Notes: generated by a model from the sequence alone, not told the origin. Positions 48,877-58,507 are shown, numbered from the stretch's first letter. The stretch: DNA of 64,000 bases from Oceanobacillus arenosus (GCF_003369575.1 NZ_PIOC01000010.1:213376-277375); one strand, 5' to 3'. A program made the numbers and translations.

Positions 48877-49335
48877 TTAAAGTGAAATCATTTTCTGAGA
48901 AATATTAAATATTAAATCACCACGGCTGATTACACCAATAACTCGTCCAGCTTCATTCACGACAGGGAGCTTCTTGTAGTGATGCTGCGATAAAAGACGA
49001 ATCGTCTTTTCGAATTCTTCATCAGGCGATACCTTTAAAATAAATCGCTTCGTCATGATTTTCTTTACAGGTGCATCTAAATTATGTTCTAATACATCCT
49101 CAATTGTTTCAGCTTCTACATACATAGCGTTGTATAAATTGATCAATTGTAATGGTTTTGGCGCGAGAAATCTTAATATATCACCATCAGATACCATACC
49201 AACTAGGTTGCCTTGGTCATCGACTACAGGTAAACCACCAATTCGATTGTCCACCATGATGGATAGTAATTCCTTTATCGTAGCGGTTGCCTTCACGGTA
49301 ATAACGTCTGTTATCATAAAATCACGAACTTGCAT
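48877..49335 (-). CDS. Two-CBS-domain protein
   Basis: The 152-residue protein consists of two CBS domains: MQVRDFMITDVITVKATATI with GGLPVVDDQGNLVGMVSDGD, and KKIMTKRFILKVSPDEEFEK with KKLPVVNEAGRVIGVISRGD. Such pairs bind adenosine nucleotides and regulate partner proteins. No enzyme domain is attached. Start follows AAAAGGAGGAAA. It stands alone, convergent with the SAP gene. Partner unknown. Confidence 0.85.
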   Translation of the reverse strand: MQVRDFMITDVITVKATATIKELLSIMVDNRIGGLPVVDDQGNLVGMVSDGDILRFLAPKPLQLINLYNAMYVEAETIEDVLEHNLDAPVKKIMTKRFILKVSPDEEFEKTIRLLSQHHYKKLPVVNEAGRVIGVISRGDLIFNISQKMISL

Positions 49336-49521
49336 ATCATTTTCCTCCTTTTGAAATGGAAAATCCTTTACAGTTTAATTATACTACAATATTATTTTTA
49401 AACTGTGGAAAGTGCATACAATAATATTCAGAGTTGCAAGGAGCTAATAAAAATGATTTAGCAGTTCAAAATATGATAAGATAATAATCACAAATAATGT
49501 TCGTAAAAGGAAGATATATAT

Positions 49522-50901
49522 ATGGCTAAACAAGCAACACCAGTGAAAAAGAACGAAATAATTACACTTACATTTGAGGATTTAACACATGAAGGAAATG
49601 GCGTAGGAAAAATTAACGGCTATCCTTTATTTGTACCGAATGCATTACCAGGTGAAATTGGTACGGTTAAGATTGTAAAAACAAATAAAAACTTTGGTTT
49701 TGGTAAATTACTCGAATTGACGAAGCAAAGTCCAGAACGTGTAGAGCCAAGCTGCCATGTTCATTGTGGCGGATGTCAGCTGCAGCATATGAGTTATAAA
49801 CTACAGCTTGAAATGAAACAAAATCAAGTGAAAAATGTGATGAAGAAAGTGGCGCATCTCGAGCATGTTCCGGTACATCCAATCATTGGAATGGAAAGCC
49901 CGCTTCATTATCGGAATAAAGTACAAATTCCAGTTGGCGAAAAAAATGGCGAGCTAATTACAGGATTTTATCAAAAACGCAGTCATCGTATTCTTGAAAA
50001 TATGGACACCTGCAGTATTCAAGCTGAAACGATTAACGAAATTGTCCCAGCAGCTAGAGAAATCGCTAATAGAATTGGGATTAAAGCGTATAATGAGGAA
50101 AACCATCGCGGAGAATTACGCCATATTATGGTGAGAAAAGGCTTTGCAACGAATGAAGTTATGGTCGTGTTCGTGACACGTACAGATAAGCTAACAAATA
50201 AGGATGTACTAATCCATGAGTTAACTGAAAAGTTCCCAGAGATAAAATCAATTGTACAAAATGTGAATGATAAGCGCACAAGCGTCATTTTAGGTGAGAA
50301 GACCAAGGTATTATGGGGCGAGCAATATATTTACGATAAAATTGGCGACATTACATTTGCTATCTCTGCTAAGTCATTTTATCAAGTGAATCCAGTACAA
50401 ACAAAGGTACTTTATGATAAGGCGTTAGAGTATGCAAAGATTGATAGTAGTGATGTGGTTGTCGATGCTTATTGTGGTATCGGTACAATTTCGTTATTTT
50501 TAGCTCAAAAGGCAAAAAAAGTTTATGGCGTAGAAATAGTTCCAGAAGCAATCAGCGATGCGAAAATGAATGCCAAATTGAATGGCATCGACAATGCAGA
50601 ATTCTTTGTTGGTGAAGCCGAGAAAGTAATGCCATGGTGGAAAGCACAAGGACTAAGCCCAGACGTTATTGTTGTTGATCCACCAAGAAAAGGCTGTGAA
50701 CCAGAATTCCTGCAAGCGATGATTGAAACAGAACCGAAGCGAATTGTATATGTTTCTTGTAATCCATCAACATTAGCAAGGGATCTTAGAATTCTGGAAG
50801 ATGGCGGTTATGAGACGAAAGAAGTGCAGCCGGTGGACATGTTTCCTCAGACGCCGCATGTTGAGGCGGTTTGTTGGTTGGAGAGGAAAGTGTCTAACTA
50901 A
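49522..50901 (+). CDS. rlmCD: 23S rRNA (uracil-C5)-methyltransferase
   Basis: The 459-residue protein has an N-terminal TRAM domain ([20 protein letters not shown]), 4Fe-4S cysteines in [13 protein letters not shown] and a distal TCSIQ, SAM-binding [25 protein letters not shown] and the catalytic Cys in [14 protein letters not shown]. This is the TrmA/RumA family. The gene follows dgkB in B. subtilis, where RlmCD modifies U747 and U1939; that identity is by synteny and motif. Its last codons (KVSN, stop) lie inside the first copy of an intergenic repeat. Confidence 0.92.
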   Translation: MAKQATPVKKNEIITLTFEDLTHEGNGVGKINGYPLFVPNALPGEIGTVKIVKTNKNFGFGKLLELTKQSPERVEPSCHVHCGGCQLQHMSYKLQLEMKQNQVKNVMKKVAHLEHVPVHPIIGMESPLHYRNKVQIPVGEKNGELITGFYQKRSHRILENMDTCSIQAETINEIVPAAREIANRIGIKAYNEENHRGELRHIMVRKGFATNEVMVVFVTRTDKLTNKDVLIHELTEKFPEIKSIVQNVNDKRTSVILGEKTKVLWGEQYIYDKIGDITFAISAKSFYQVNPVQTKVLYDKALEYAKIDSSDVVVDAYCGIGTISLFLAQKAKKVYGVEIVPEAISDAKMNAKLNGIDNAEFFVGEAEKVMPWWKAQGLSPDVIVVDPPRKGCEPEFLQAMIETEPKRIVYVSCNPSTLARDLRILEDGGYETKEVQPVDMFPQTPHVEAVCWLERKVSN

Positions 50902-51456
50902 AATAAACATCACCGAACCAAAATAAACATTACCGATTCAGACCCCGATTTCGTGAAAATAAACATTTCCGATTTCAGGGTCTTTTTCATGCCCAGTCCT
51001 TGTCCTGTCTCGGTTTCTCGGTGTTTCCCATATGCAACAAATTGAGAGAACTTTATTCCAACTCTCGAAAAAGCGGTGATAAAACAGGTGAAAAAGCGGC
51101 GAAAAACAGCCATTTTTGTACCAAAAAAGTGTGAAAATGGGGGTTCCGTAGGTAAACTTTATTTTAACTCGGACGGTGGAATGCGGGTTTGAGGTAGGGG
51201 GTTTGGGAGATGTTTATTTTGGTTGTACAGAAAGTGTCTAACTAATTTAAACATCACCTAAACATAATATACATTACCGATTCCGACCCTGATTTCGTGA
51301 AAATAAACATTTCCGATTTCAGGGTCTTTTTCTTTCAATTCTTGTCCTACCTATCTGTTCTCGGTTTTCTATTCCCTCTATTATGGCAAAACTTTATTCC
51401 AACTCAAAAAAAGTCCTTTTCGAACTGAAAAGTGTGGATAATGGAGGGGCAATGCA
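50888..51456 (+). repeat. Partly duplicated intergenic repeat (period 344 bp)
   Basis: AAGTGTCTAACTAA starts at 50888 and again at 51232; the sequence after each is closely similar (AACATCACC, AAAATAAACATTTCCGATTT, AACTTTATTCCAACTC). The second copy ends near 51456 where it meets the minus-strand kinase gene end. The first copy overlaps the 3' end of rlmCD and supplies its stop codon. A third, diverged copy lies near 61.9-62.1 kb. No open reading frame of note and no transposase. Confidence 0.85.
50941..50987 (+). terminator. rlmCD terminator inside the repeat
   Basis: GACCCCGA (50941-50948) faces TCAGGGTC (50975-50982), one mismatch, then TTTTT. The second repeat copy has the perfect pair GACCCTGA (51285-51292) with TCAGGGTC (51319-51326) and TTTTT. 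Confidence 0.6.
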
Positions 51457-51514
51457 ATACTTCATCAACCCATTCCGTCATATCATTACACCTTTACTAC
51501 CTAATTTCCCCAGA

Positions 51515-52429
51515 CTAATCCCATTTCTTAAACGATACGTCAATCCTAAATTCATTTTCATGAACATCGGCAACTACTTTACCTCCCTGTTTGTTGATAA
51601 GCTGCCTGACAATATGCAGGCCTAATCCAAGGTGCCCACTAGTTCGGCTGGTATCCAATCTAAATGTTCGATCAAAAATTCGATCGATTTCAGTACGATC
51701 AAATGCATCAACATCATTTATTGCACTTAACCGGACATATTCTTCTTCTTCAATTAAGTTAATTGTGAAATAGCTTTTGGCATACCGCAGGGCATTTTGA
51801 ATAATGTTTATCACAATTCGATTTGTTGCCTTCTTGTCAGCTAAAATAGGACATACCACAACTTCATTTACGTGTACCTTTAACTGGCTGTTCTCAAAGT
51901 CATCGTAGAACATTAGCATAGCCTCTATGACAGTTTGATCTAAAAACTGCTGCTCCATGATCAATTGCTTGTCCGAGGAGTCAATTTGTGAGAGTTCATA
52001 GAACAAATCGACAATCATTGTGAGATTGTCAATCTTTTTTTGAATAACAGCTAGAAACTCTTTCTTTTCTGTTTCAGATAAAGATGGATCGGTTAACAAT
52101 TCCGAAAATCCTTTAATTGATGTTAAAGGCGTTCTCAAATCATGAGAGATATTTGCTATTTCTTGCTTTAGTTCCTTTTCTCTCTTTTGAGTATACTGCT
52201 GATCTTGCTTGAATAAATGAATGAGCTGATTGATTTTGGCAGCAAACCGAATGAGGCTTTTACTATGTGTATTTGTACGAACCAATTCATTTGTACCGAA
52301 ATTTTCTATGATTTCCTCTAATTGGTTCGTCATCTTTCTAATATCCCAATGCAAAAGCAGAAGCATCCCGATATTAATAATTAGCAGTAAAATCAAAGTA
52401 ATGATTATCAACCAGCTACTCACTTCCAT
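51515..52429 (-). CDS. Sensor histidine kinase
   Basis: The 304-residue kinase has one strong N-terminal membrane segment (WLIIITLILLLIINIGMLLL), no visible outer domain, the H-box NISHDLRTPLTSIKGFSELL (His near residue 99), the N-box INIIQNALRYAKS and the G-box GHLGLGLHIVRQL. Lack of a large sensor domain is typical of kinases that sense through an ABC transporter. It is the last gene of the minus-strand operon and its 3' end abuts the repeat. Confidence 0.88.
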   Translation of the reverse strand: MEVSSWLIIITLILLLIINIGMLLLLHWDIRKMTNQLEEIIENFGTNELVRTNTHSKSLIRFAAKINQLIHLFKQDQQYTQKREKELKQEIANISHDLRTPLTSIKGFSELLTDPSLSETEKKEFLAVIQKKIDNLTMIVDLFYELSQIDSSDKQLIMEQQFLDQTVIEAMLMFYDDFENSQLKVHVNEVVVCPILADKKATNRIVINIIQNALRYAKSYFTINLIEEEEYVRLSAINDVDAFDRTEIDRIFDRTFRLDTSRTSGHLGLGLHIVRQLINKQGGKVVADVHENEFRIDVSFKKWD

Positions 52430-52443
52430 TCATCCCTTCTCCA

Positions 52444-53193
52444 TCAGTCAATATTTAGCTTAGCGAACTTTCTCGCCCCTATTAGTAAAGAAACGATCGA
52501 AATAACGATGCCAGTAACCCAGTAATTATAATTGAATTGAGCCGCCTGGTCGAAAAAGCTCATTAAATTCTCATTTAATAGTGTACTTGGTGCATATTTA
52601 TATAGCTCATTAAACCCTGTAATCGGGCGGAATAGTATCCGTAACAAGTCACCGGAAAATATAAAAAGGAAGAGTAACATGATAATGATATAGATTTCAC
52701 TAATCCTTAACATTCTCAGCACATGAATGATAAAAAATCCACTAAGCACAATCGGCACCATGTTAACACTAGCTATCAAGAAATTCTTTACTGACTGTTT
52801 CTCGCTAGCCAAAATGCTCTCACCCAATACAATCATTAAAAGTAGTCCGACTACACATATCAACAGATAATAACTTAAAGTAAGGATTAATTTTGACCAA
52901 AAGATGGTATTCCGAGAAACACCAAAAGATACAGATTGTTTGATTAGAGACGTATCTTTTCCAGTGAGGGCCAAATTAAAGAGAAAGCCTACAATTATAA
53001 TTAGTACACCACTACCAATTATGTTCGAATAAAGAAACATACTAGTTGCATAGGGAAAATTCGGGTCTTGCTGTTGAGAATAATGCAATACAACTGCTGC
53101 TACAACAATTAATAATAAACAAATCACACTCGTAATATACAGATTTTTTTTGTGCAGTAAACGATAATTTTCGCTTTTTATATAATTAATCAT
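52444..53193 (-). CDS. ABC transporter permease (ABC-2 type)
   Basis: The 249-residue membrane protein has six hydrophobic segments, for example ITSVICLLLIVVAAVVLHYS and LIVGARKFAKL near the end. It overlaps the ATPase gene by 4 bp, and together they make an ABC-2-type exporter. Similar pairs give immunity to lantibiotics or bacitracin-like peptides. Substrate not determined. Confidence 0.8.
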   Translation of the reverse strand: MINYIKSENYRLLHKKNLYITSVICLLLIVVAAVVLHYSQQQDPNFPYATSMFLYSNIIGSGVLIIIVGFLFNLALTGKDTSLIKQSVSFGVSRNTIFWSKLILTLSYYLLICVVGLLLMIVLGESILASEKQSVKNFLIASVNMVPIVLSGFFIIHVLRMLRISEIYIIIMLLFLFIFSGDLLRILFRPITGFNELYKYAPSTLLNENLMSFFDQAAQFNYNYWVTGIVISIVSLLIGARKFAKLNID

Positions 53194-54104
53194 TTTTCAT
53201 TCCCCTCCACTAATTCCAAGAAGTACTCTTCTAAATTCAGTGCTTCCATACGAAACTCCATCACTAACACACCGTTGTCGATTAAGAGGCGGTTGATTTC
53301 GCCACCTGCTTCTACATGATTTTGGATGGTTATTATATGATTAGGAAGGATTTTAAATTGAATATCGTTATATGCTCGTCCTAACAATTGTGCAGCTTTT
53401 GCTGTATCATCGACTTTAAGCTGAATTTGTTTCTTACTTTTTTCATCTAGGTCCTCTTTACTTAAATCATCGACAATTACACCATTTTTGATAAATACAA
53501 AACGTGTAGCTAGTAATTGTAGTTCAGTTAAAATATGACTAGAAACTAAAATCGTTATTTGTTTTTCTTGATTTAGTTTCAATAATAACTTACGAATTTC
53601 TATAATTCCTTTAGCATCTAAACCATTAATTGGTTCATCTAGCACTAAACAATCTGGACTGCTTAGCAGGCAAAGAGCAATTCCTAATCGTTGTTTCATT
53701 CCCATTGAGTAATCTTTAAACCGTTTCTTTTGTTGATTTGCTAAATCAACAATTTGCAAAACCTCATAAATGCGTTTCTTTTCAACAACGCCTCGTTGAA
53801 TTCGGAAATACTCTAGGTTTTGAGTTGCAGTAAAATCCGGGAAAAACTCGGGTGTCTCTATCATGAAACCCATTCTTTTTCTGGATTGAGTCATCTCTTT
53901 ACCTGACTTACCAAAAAAGTGAATGTCCCCTTCAGTTGGCATTAATTGTCCCGCAAGCATTTTAAAAAATGTCGATTTGCCAGCACCATTTTTACCAATT
54001 AATGCACAAATTTCTCCTTTCCTTAATGAGAAATCTAGGGGTTTAATGATTTCTACTTCTTTAAAGGTTTTTTTTAATTGATACGTTTGAATAATGGTAT
54101 CCAT
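53190..54104 (-). CDS. ABC transporter ATP-binding protein
   Basis: The 304-residue ATPase has Walker A in GKNGAGKSTFFKMLAGQL, the signature YSMGMKQRLGIALCLL and Walker B CLVLDEPINGLDAKG, plus a C-terminal regulatory part of about 90 residues typical of antibiotic-export ATPases (NatA/BcrA type). It follows the response regulator gene in one operon with the permease and kinase. Confidence 0.9.
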   Translation of the reverse strand: MDTIIQTYQLKKTFKEVEIIKPLDFSLRKGEICALIGKNGAGKSTFFKMLAGQLMPTEGDIHFFGKSGKEMTQSRKRMGFMIETPEFFPDFTATQNLEYFRIQRGVVEKKRIYEVLQIVDLANQQKKRFKDYSMGMKQRLGIALCLLSSPDCLVLDEPINGLDAKGIIEIRKLLLKLNQEKQITILVSSHILTELQLLATRFVFIKNGVIVDDLSKEDLDEKSKKQIQLKVDDTAKAAQLLGRAYNDIQFKILPNHIITIQNHVEAGGEINRLLIDNGVLVMEFRMEALNLEEYFLELVEGNEK

Positions 54105-54199
54105 TTTGTTGACTCCTTTACTAAATTTATTGATACATTTAGTTTAGCTCAGGTGCCTTTAATTTCCTTTAAACAAAACATAAAGAATTCATAAAGAAA

Positions 54200-54880
54200 T
54201 TACTTCAGCATGAAGCCTACTCCCCATATTGTCTTTATGTACTCATCAGAAGTGATTTCGGCAATTTTTTTGCGTAGATTTGAGACATGAACACTAATAG
54301 TATTATCATCACCTAAGTAGGTGCCTTTCCAGATTCTTTCATAAATCTCCTTTTTGGAAAAAGCATGCTCTGGCTGACTCACAAATAAGGACAGAATATC
54401 AAATTCTGCATTCGTTAATTGTAACTCGCTGTTTTCTAAAGAAACAGATAGTTTTTCCGAATTGATTTTAAGTCCTCGCCATACTTTCTCCGCTGTTCGT
54501 AATGGATTTGCACTGGATTTTCGTAATTGGACTTCAACTCTAGCTACAACCTCTTCCTGATTAAAGGGCTTAGTTATATAATCGTCTGCTCCCATTTTCA
54601 ACACTTGCACCTTATTTTCTATATCAATCTTGGCTGAAATCACAATAATTGGGATCATACTCTCTTCTCTGACCTGTTTTATTAATTCCTCCCCAGTTTT
54701 ACCAGGTAACATCAGGTCTAATAAAATTAAATCGAACGTATTATTTTGCAGTTGTAACAGTCCTTCTGTACCAGAATATGCTACAACCGAATCCATACCT
54801 GATTTTGTTAAAATAAAGCTTAGTAGTTTACTAATCTCTTCATCATCTTCAATTACTAAAATTCTTTTACCTTCATTCAT
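54200..54880 (-). CDS. OmpR-family response regulator
   Basis: About 226 residues: receiver domain with KRILVIEDDEEISKLL, the phospho-acceptor Asp in DLILLDLMLPGKTG, and Lys in GADDYITKPFNQEEV; then a winged-helix domain with NTISVHVSNLRKKIAE and TIWGVGFML. It is the first gene of the RR-ATPase-permease-kinase operon and probably activates it in response to a peptide antibiotic. Start taken as ATG 54880; an in-frame GTG nine bases upstream is possible. Confidence 0.88.
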   Translation of the reverse strand: MNEGKRILVIEDDEEISKLLSFILTKSGMDSVVAYSGTEGLLQLQNNTFDLILLDLMLPGKTGEELIKQVREESMIPIIVISAKIDIENKVQVLKMGADDYITKPFNQEEVVARVEVQLRKSSANPLRTAEKVWRGLKINSEKLSVSLENSELQLTNAEFDILSLFVSQPEHAFSKKEIYERIWKGTYLGDDNTISVHVSNLRKKIAEITSDEYIKTIWGVGFMLK

Positions 54881-54889
54881 AATGATCAC

Positions 54890-55326
54890 CCGTCTTTGAA
54901 AAACATTATCGTTTTACATTATTTCTATTGATTATTACTAATTATAGCTTATTTAGTTTGGACAAATGCTGATTCATTCGGTATTAAATGTTGACTGAAT
55001 CATTTTGGGGAAGGAAAAAATGATACGACTCCATGATTAATTAGGAAGCTGTTACGATTTTCCATTATCATTTTGTAATATTATAAGGAATATGAAGTGA
55101 TGAGGCCAGTACCTATATTTATGTAAATTCCCATATGCTTATCCTTTTATAGAATCTGATTGTGTTTAAGTTATAAAGCCATTGTTGGTTACAAGATGTA
55201 AACAGTTACGTAACCTGAAATGGTTGCTAATCAAAATTTAGATGTTATTATTATTTTTAACCCTAGTAATACGATGTACTATGGTGTACGATGTAAACAG
55301 GATTAGTTTGAAAATGAGGTGGATTT
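54890..55326. promoter_or_regulatory. Divergent intergenic region with candidate PadR operator
   Basis: ACGATGTA occurs at 55271-55278 and 55288-55295 with GTAC motifs between, about 30 bp before the padR-type gene. GATGTAAACAG is repeated at 55195-55205 and 55290-55300, and GTTACGTAAC at 55205-55214 is a perfect palindrome. Such repeats suit a PadR autoregulatory site. No gene fits in the remaining sequence. Confidence 0.45.
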
Positions 55327-55689
55327 ATGGATAAAGAGATAATGAAAGGCAGTATAGATATTTTGCTTTTATCCCTTCTAAATAAAAGGGAAATGTACGG
55401 TTATGAAATTGTAAAAAAGTTAAAGGAAAATAGTAATGAACTATACAATATGAGTGAAGGAACACTATATCCCGCTTTGAAGCGTTTAGAAAATAAAGAA
55501 TGGCTTCAATCATATTGGGGAAGTTCAGAGAGTGGGGGGAGAAGGAAATACTATAGGATTACCCAAGGCGGAAAGAAAGAGTTAAATAAAAAATTAAAAG
55601 AATGGAATCAAATTAGCAATTTAATTAAAGTATGTTCGGAGGGAATGGCTTGGATAAAAAAATCGAAACCTATATTAATCAAATTGTGA
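55327..55689 (+). CDS. PadR-family transcriptional regulator
   Basis: The 120-residue winged-helix protein begins MDKEIMKGSIDILLLSLLNK and contains MYGYEIVKKLKE, SEGTLYPALKRLENKEWLQS and GGRRKYYRITQGGKKEL, the PadR core. Its 3' end overlaps the next gene by 40 bp, so the two are translationally coupled. Regulators of this kind often repress genes for drug or envelope-stress resistance; the VanZ-like genes downstream are the natural targets. Confidence 0.9.
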   Translation: MDKEIMKGSIDILLLSLLNKREMYGYEIVKKLKENSNELYNMSEGTLYPALKRLENKEWLQSYWGSSESGGRRKYYRITQGGKKELNKKLKEWNQISNLIKVCSEGMAWIKKSKPILIKL

Positions 55690-56420
55690 GTCAGTTAAAT
55701 TGTGACGAGGATGAAAAAAGAGAGATCATTGATGAAATGCAAGATCACCTAACCTTATTGAAAAATGAATATTTAGACCAGGGTTTTACAGATGAAGAAG
55801 CTACACAAAAGGCATTGGCGAGTTTCGGAGAACAAGAACCATTGACAAAGGGTTTACAGGAATCACTGTATCCATTCTTTAAGGTATCTAAGAAGGATAC
55901 ATGGATATTATTTAGTCTATACTCATTTATCATTCTATTTATGTTGCTGTTTCAACGAATCATTATTCGAATGACTGATTATTACATAAATGGAATTACA
56001 TATAACAGATATATTTTATCTCCACTCGATTCAGAAGGGTTGTTTGATTTTTTAAAGTACAATTCGAATATCATTCCATTTAAAAATACAATTGGATATT
56101 TGACTGGATATCACCATTTTAATATGGACATAATCATCAATAACACTTTAGGAAACATTTTAATTTTCCTGCCGTTGGGAATTTTTCTTCCATTGCTAAC
56201 TAAAAAATACAGTAGATTTACGAAAGTAATTGTTGTTTCAACAGTTATCAGCTTTACAATTGAAGTTTTACAGATTGCTTTAAAAATTGGTCGATTTGAT
56301 ATTGATGATGTCATTTTGAATGTTATTGGCAGCATCACTGGTTTCTTGCTTTTAAAAATGATAAAAAGTGTTATAACCTTTTATCGAAAATTACAAATTG
56401 ATTCTCATGAAATTAAATAA
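55650..56420 (+). CDS. VanZ-like membrane protein with N-terminal HAAS/permease-prefix domain
   Basis: Start was set at TTG 55650 because CGGAGGGA lies eight bases upstream and the protein then begins MDKKIETYINQIVSQLNCDE. Residues 1-75 are a soluble helical domain with KREIIDEMQDHLTLLKNEYL and EEATQKALASFGE, the HAAS (permease-prefix) pattern usually encoded next to PadR. Residues 90-250 are VanZ-like, with NIIPFKNTIGYL, NTLGNILIFLPLGIFLPLL, TIEVLQIALKIGRFDIDDV. About 256 residues. This joining of the two domains is unusual. Confidence 0.78.
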   Translation: MDKKIETYINQIVSQLNCDEDEKREIIDEMQDHLTLLKNEYLDQGFTDEEATQKALASFGEQEPLTKGLQESLYPFFKVSKKDTWILFSLYSFIILFMLLFQRIIIRMTDYYINGITYNRYILSPLDSEGLFDFLKYNSNIIPFKNTIGYLTGYHHFNMDIIINNTLGNILIFLPLGIFLPLLTKKYSRFTKVIVVSTVISFTIEVLQIALKIGRFDIDDVILNVIGSITGFLLLKMIKSVITFYRKLQIDSHEIK

Positions 56421-56482
56421 GGACAATTTAACTGCTCCTTTTAAGATACATAGAATGGTTGGAAATTGGGGAGATATTGCTT

Positions 56483-56980
56483 ATGAAAATTGTAATAAAA
56501 GTAGGGTTAACAATTGCATTATGTCTATATTTGTTAGTGCTTTCAAAACTAATTCTATTCAAATACCTTACGATTCAAGACATCATAAGCCAATTAACTT
56601 TTAGTTTTGATGGTTATTACTGGAATAGCTATAACTTTATTCCTTTTAAGACGATAACGTATTATTTGTTTTTGGCAAATGATATAAATTTCAACATACG
56701 GGTTGAAAATCTAACTGGAAATATCATCGGGTTTATACCATTTGGATTTATTCTTCCGTTATTGTTAAGTAAATTTCAAAGCTTTAAAAAAGTTACAGTG
56801 GCAACGTTTTGTTTAAGTTTGGCATTCGAATTGCTTCAACTTATTTTTAGATTCGGAAGTTTTGATGTTGATGATCTGATTTTAAATACACTTGGTGGAA
56901 TGATAGGATATATGCCAATTAAATTAGTTAGTATGTATATAAAACATAGATGGGGAGAACAAAAGAATGTAATGGATTAA
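56483..56980 (+). CDS. VanZ-like membrane protein
   Basis: About 165 residues from ATG 56483 (after GGGGAGA). Motifs are NFIPFKTITYYLF, NLTGNIIGFIPFGFILPLLL, AFELLQLIFRFGSFDVDDLI and NTLGGMIGY, the VanZ pattern, with four membrane segments. It is a shorter paralogue of the preceding gene without the soluble domain. VanZ lowers binding of teicoplanin-type drugs; the function here is unproven. Confidence 0.8.
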   Translation: MKIVIKVGLTIALCLYLLVLSKLILFKYLTIQDIISQLTFSFDGYYWNSYNFIPFKTITYYLFLANDINFNIRVENLTGNIIGFIPFGFILPLLLSKFQSFKKVTVATFCLSLAFELLQLIFRFGSFDVDDLILNTLGGMIGYMPIKLVSMYIKHRWGEQKNVMD

Positions 56981-57134
56981 ATTATGAATTTAGGGTCCTC
57001 TTCCTGAAATCCCTTGTCCAATAAGGATATAGGCATAATAGTGAAACGAGACAATTTAGCTATATAGAAGACAAAAAATATAATCTGAACGAATAGAATA
57101 CATTTAATTAAAAAAAGTCCGAGGAGAAAACTTT

Positions 57135-57566
57135 ATGAACAATGTTACGAAAATGAAAATATTCAAGCCAGTTAATGAAGTGTTTGAAGCCTTCGTTGAT
57201 CCTTCAGAAATAGGTAATTTTTGGTTTTCGTCGAGCTCTGAAAGATGGGAACAGGGTAAGACGATCACACTGCGATATGATGAATATGATGCAAAAGGCG
57301 ATATAAAAATAAAGGAAATCGAGTTAAATAAGAAAATCGTATTTCACTGGGGTACAAATGGAGAAGGGCATAGGGTTACGCTTACCCTGGAGAAACTTGG
57401 TGATTTAGAAAGTATCATTGAAATCACTGAAGAAGGTTTTAATGAAAATGATGAAAATATCATAAGTCAGATGTTAGATAATAAAGAAGGTTGGGTCTAT
57501 ATGTTGACTTGTTTAAAAGGATATTTGGAATATGGTGCTAATTTGAGAGCTTCATTGATTCATTAG
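57135..57566 (+). CDS. SRPBCC (AHSA1-like) domain protein
   Basis: The 143-residue protein begins MNNVTKMKIFKPVNEVFEAF, has VDPSEIGNFWFSSSSERWEQ and ENKEGWVYMLTCLKGYLEYG-like C-terminal helix, the AHSA1/START-like fold. It follows CGAGGAG. Ligand unknown. It has no ArsR partner directly beside it; a terminator and a convergent ArsR gene follow. Confidence 0.8.
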   Translation: MNNVTKMKIFKPVNEVFEAFVDPSEIGNFWFSSSSERWEQGKTITLRYDEYDAKGDIKIKEIELNKKIVFHWGTNGEGHRVTLTLEKLGDLESIIEITEEGFNENDENIISQMLDNKEGWVYMLTCLKGYLEYGANLRASLIH

Positions 57567-57630
57567 TCTTTAAAAAGAATCGCTTTTCTATTGATGCAAC
57601 GCAGTGTATCTGAAAAAAGTATATTAAAAG

Positions 57631-57667
57631 AAAACTAAGATTGTTACCAAAGCACAATCTTAGTTTT
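57631..57667. terminator. Bidirectional terminator
   Basis: AAAACTAAGATTGT (57631-57644) pairs perfectly with ACAATCTTAGTTTT (57654-57667). A and T flanks serve the convergent SRPBCC and ArsR genes. Confidence 0.85.
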
Positions 57668-57672
57668 CTTTA

Positions 57673-57996
57673 CTAATTGTTATCCTCTTCCACAAATTTC
57701 TTAAGAGCAGACAGCTTATCCTCCCAATAATGTTCAAAAAATGTAAGCCAGTCCTGTATTTCTACTAATGGTTCTGGATTAAGTCTATAACGGGTTTCAC
57801 GTCCAATCTTCTGGCTTATGACAAGACGTGAACTCGAAAGAATATGCAGGTGTTTATTTACTCCTGTGCGGCTTATTGGAAAGTTTTCCGCAATTTCAGC
57901 TATTGACATTTCCCTTTCTGCAAGTAATTTTAATATACTGCGTCGAGTGGGGTCGGAAATAGCTTGAAAAACATCGTGCTTAGAATGCTCAACCAT
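57673..57996 (-). CDS. ArsR-family transcriptional regulator
   Basis: The 107-residue winged helix protein has MVEHSKHDVFQAISDPTRRS, ILKLLAEREMSIAEIAENFP and ISRTGVNKHLHILSSSRLVI then GRETRYRLNPEPLVEIQDWL. No cysteine metal site is seen. It starts right after the SRPBCC stop in the same operon, the common ArsR-AHSA1 pairing. A 23-residue fragment closely like its C-terminus is at 61772-61843. Confidence 0.88.
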   Translation of the reverse strand: MVEHSKHDVFQAISDPTRRSILKLLAEREMSIAEIAENFPISRTGVNKHLHILSSSRLVISQKIGRETRYRLNPEPLVEIQDWLTFFEHYWEDKLSALKKFVEEDNN

Positions 57997-58422
57997 TTAA
58001 GCCTCAATATAGGCTGGAAGTTTATCTTTTACAATTTTTTCCCAGCCACTATCCATATGTTCGCGAATGGCAGTGTGTGGTTGACCGAATTCGGTTGTTT
58101 CTTCTGCATACCAGCCAGAATGAATGAGGGTAAACTCTGTTTTGTTCGCTTCTAATTTTTTTAATTCAAAGGTAAGATGCCAATCCTTATCCCAGTCAAA
58201 TCCCACTCGGTTAGGTGGGTCTAGTTCGGTTATTTTACAAGGGGAGTCACCATATTCACCAGCATGAAGAACAAATTCGTGTCCCAAAACAGGTTCAAAA
58301 GTGCTTCGCATCCACCATTCAGCAATACCTTCTGATGTTGAAACAGCCTTCCATACTTTTTCAATTGGAGCATTGAGGACAATTGTTTTACGAATATCTG
58401 GTAATTCTTCCTTTGTTTGCAT
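57997..58422 (-). CDS. SRPBCC (AHSA1-like) domain protein
   Basis: The 141-residue protein reads MQTKEELPDIRKTIVLNAPI, EKVWKAVSTSEGIAEWWMRS and a C-terminal REHMDSGWEKIVKDKL, typical of AHSA1 proteins. It starts after GGAGGTATG. It precedes the ArsR regulator with no gap. Substrate or stress role not known. Confidence 0.85.
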   Translation of the reverse strand: MQTKEELPDIRKTIVLNAPIEKVWKAVSTSEGIAEWWMRSTFEPVLGHEFVLHAGEYGDSPCKITELDPPNRVGFDWDKDWHLTFELKKLEANKTEFTLIHSGWYAEETTEFGQPHTAIREHMDSGWEKIVKDKLPAYIEA

Positions 58423-58507
58423 AAATTCATACCTCCAAAAATAGTAACTTTACGCTTAATCTTGATAAACGCTTTAACAAAAAACTTGAAAAATATTTAG
58501 ATATATC

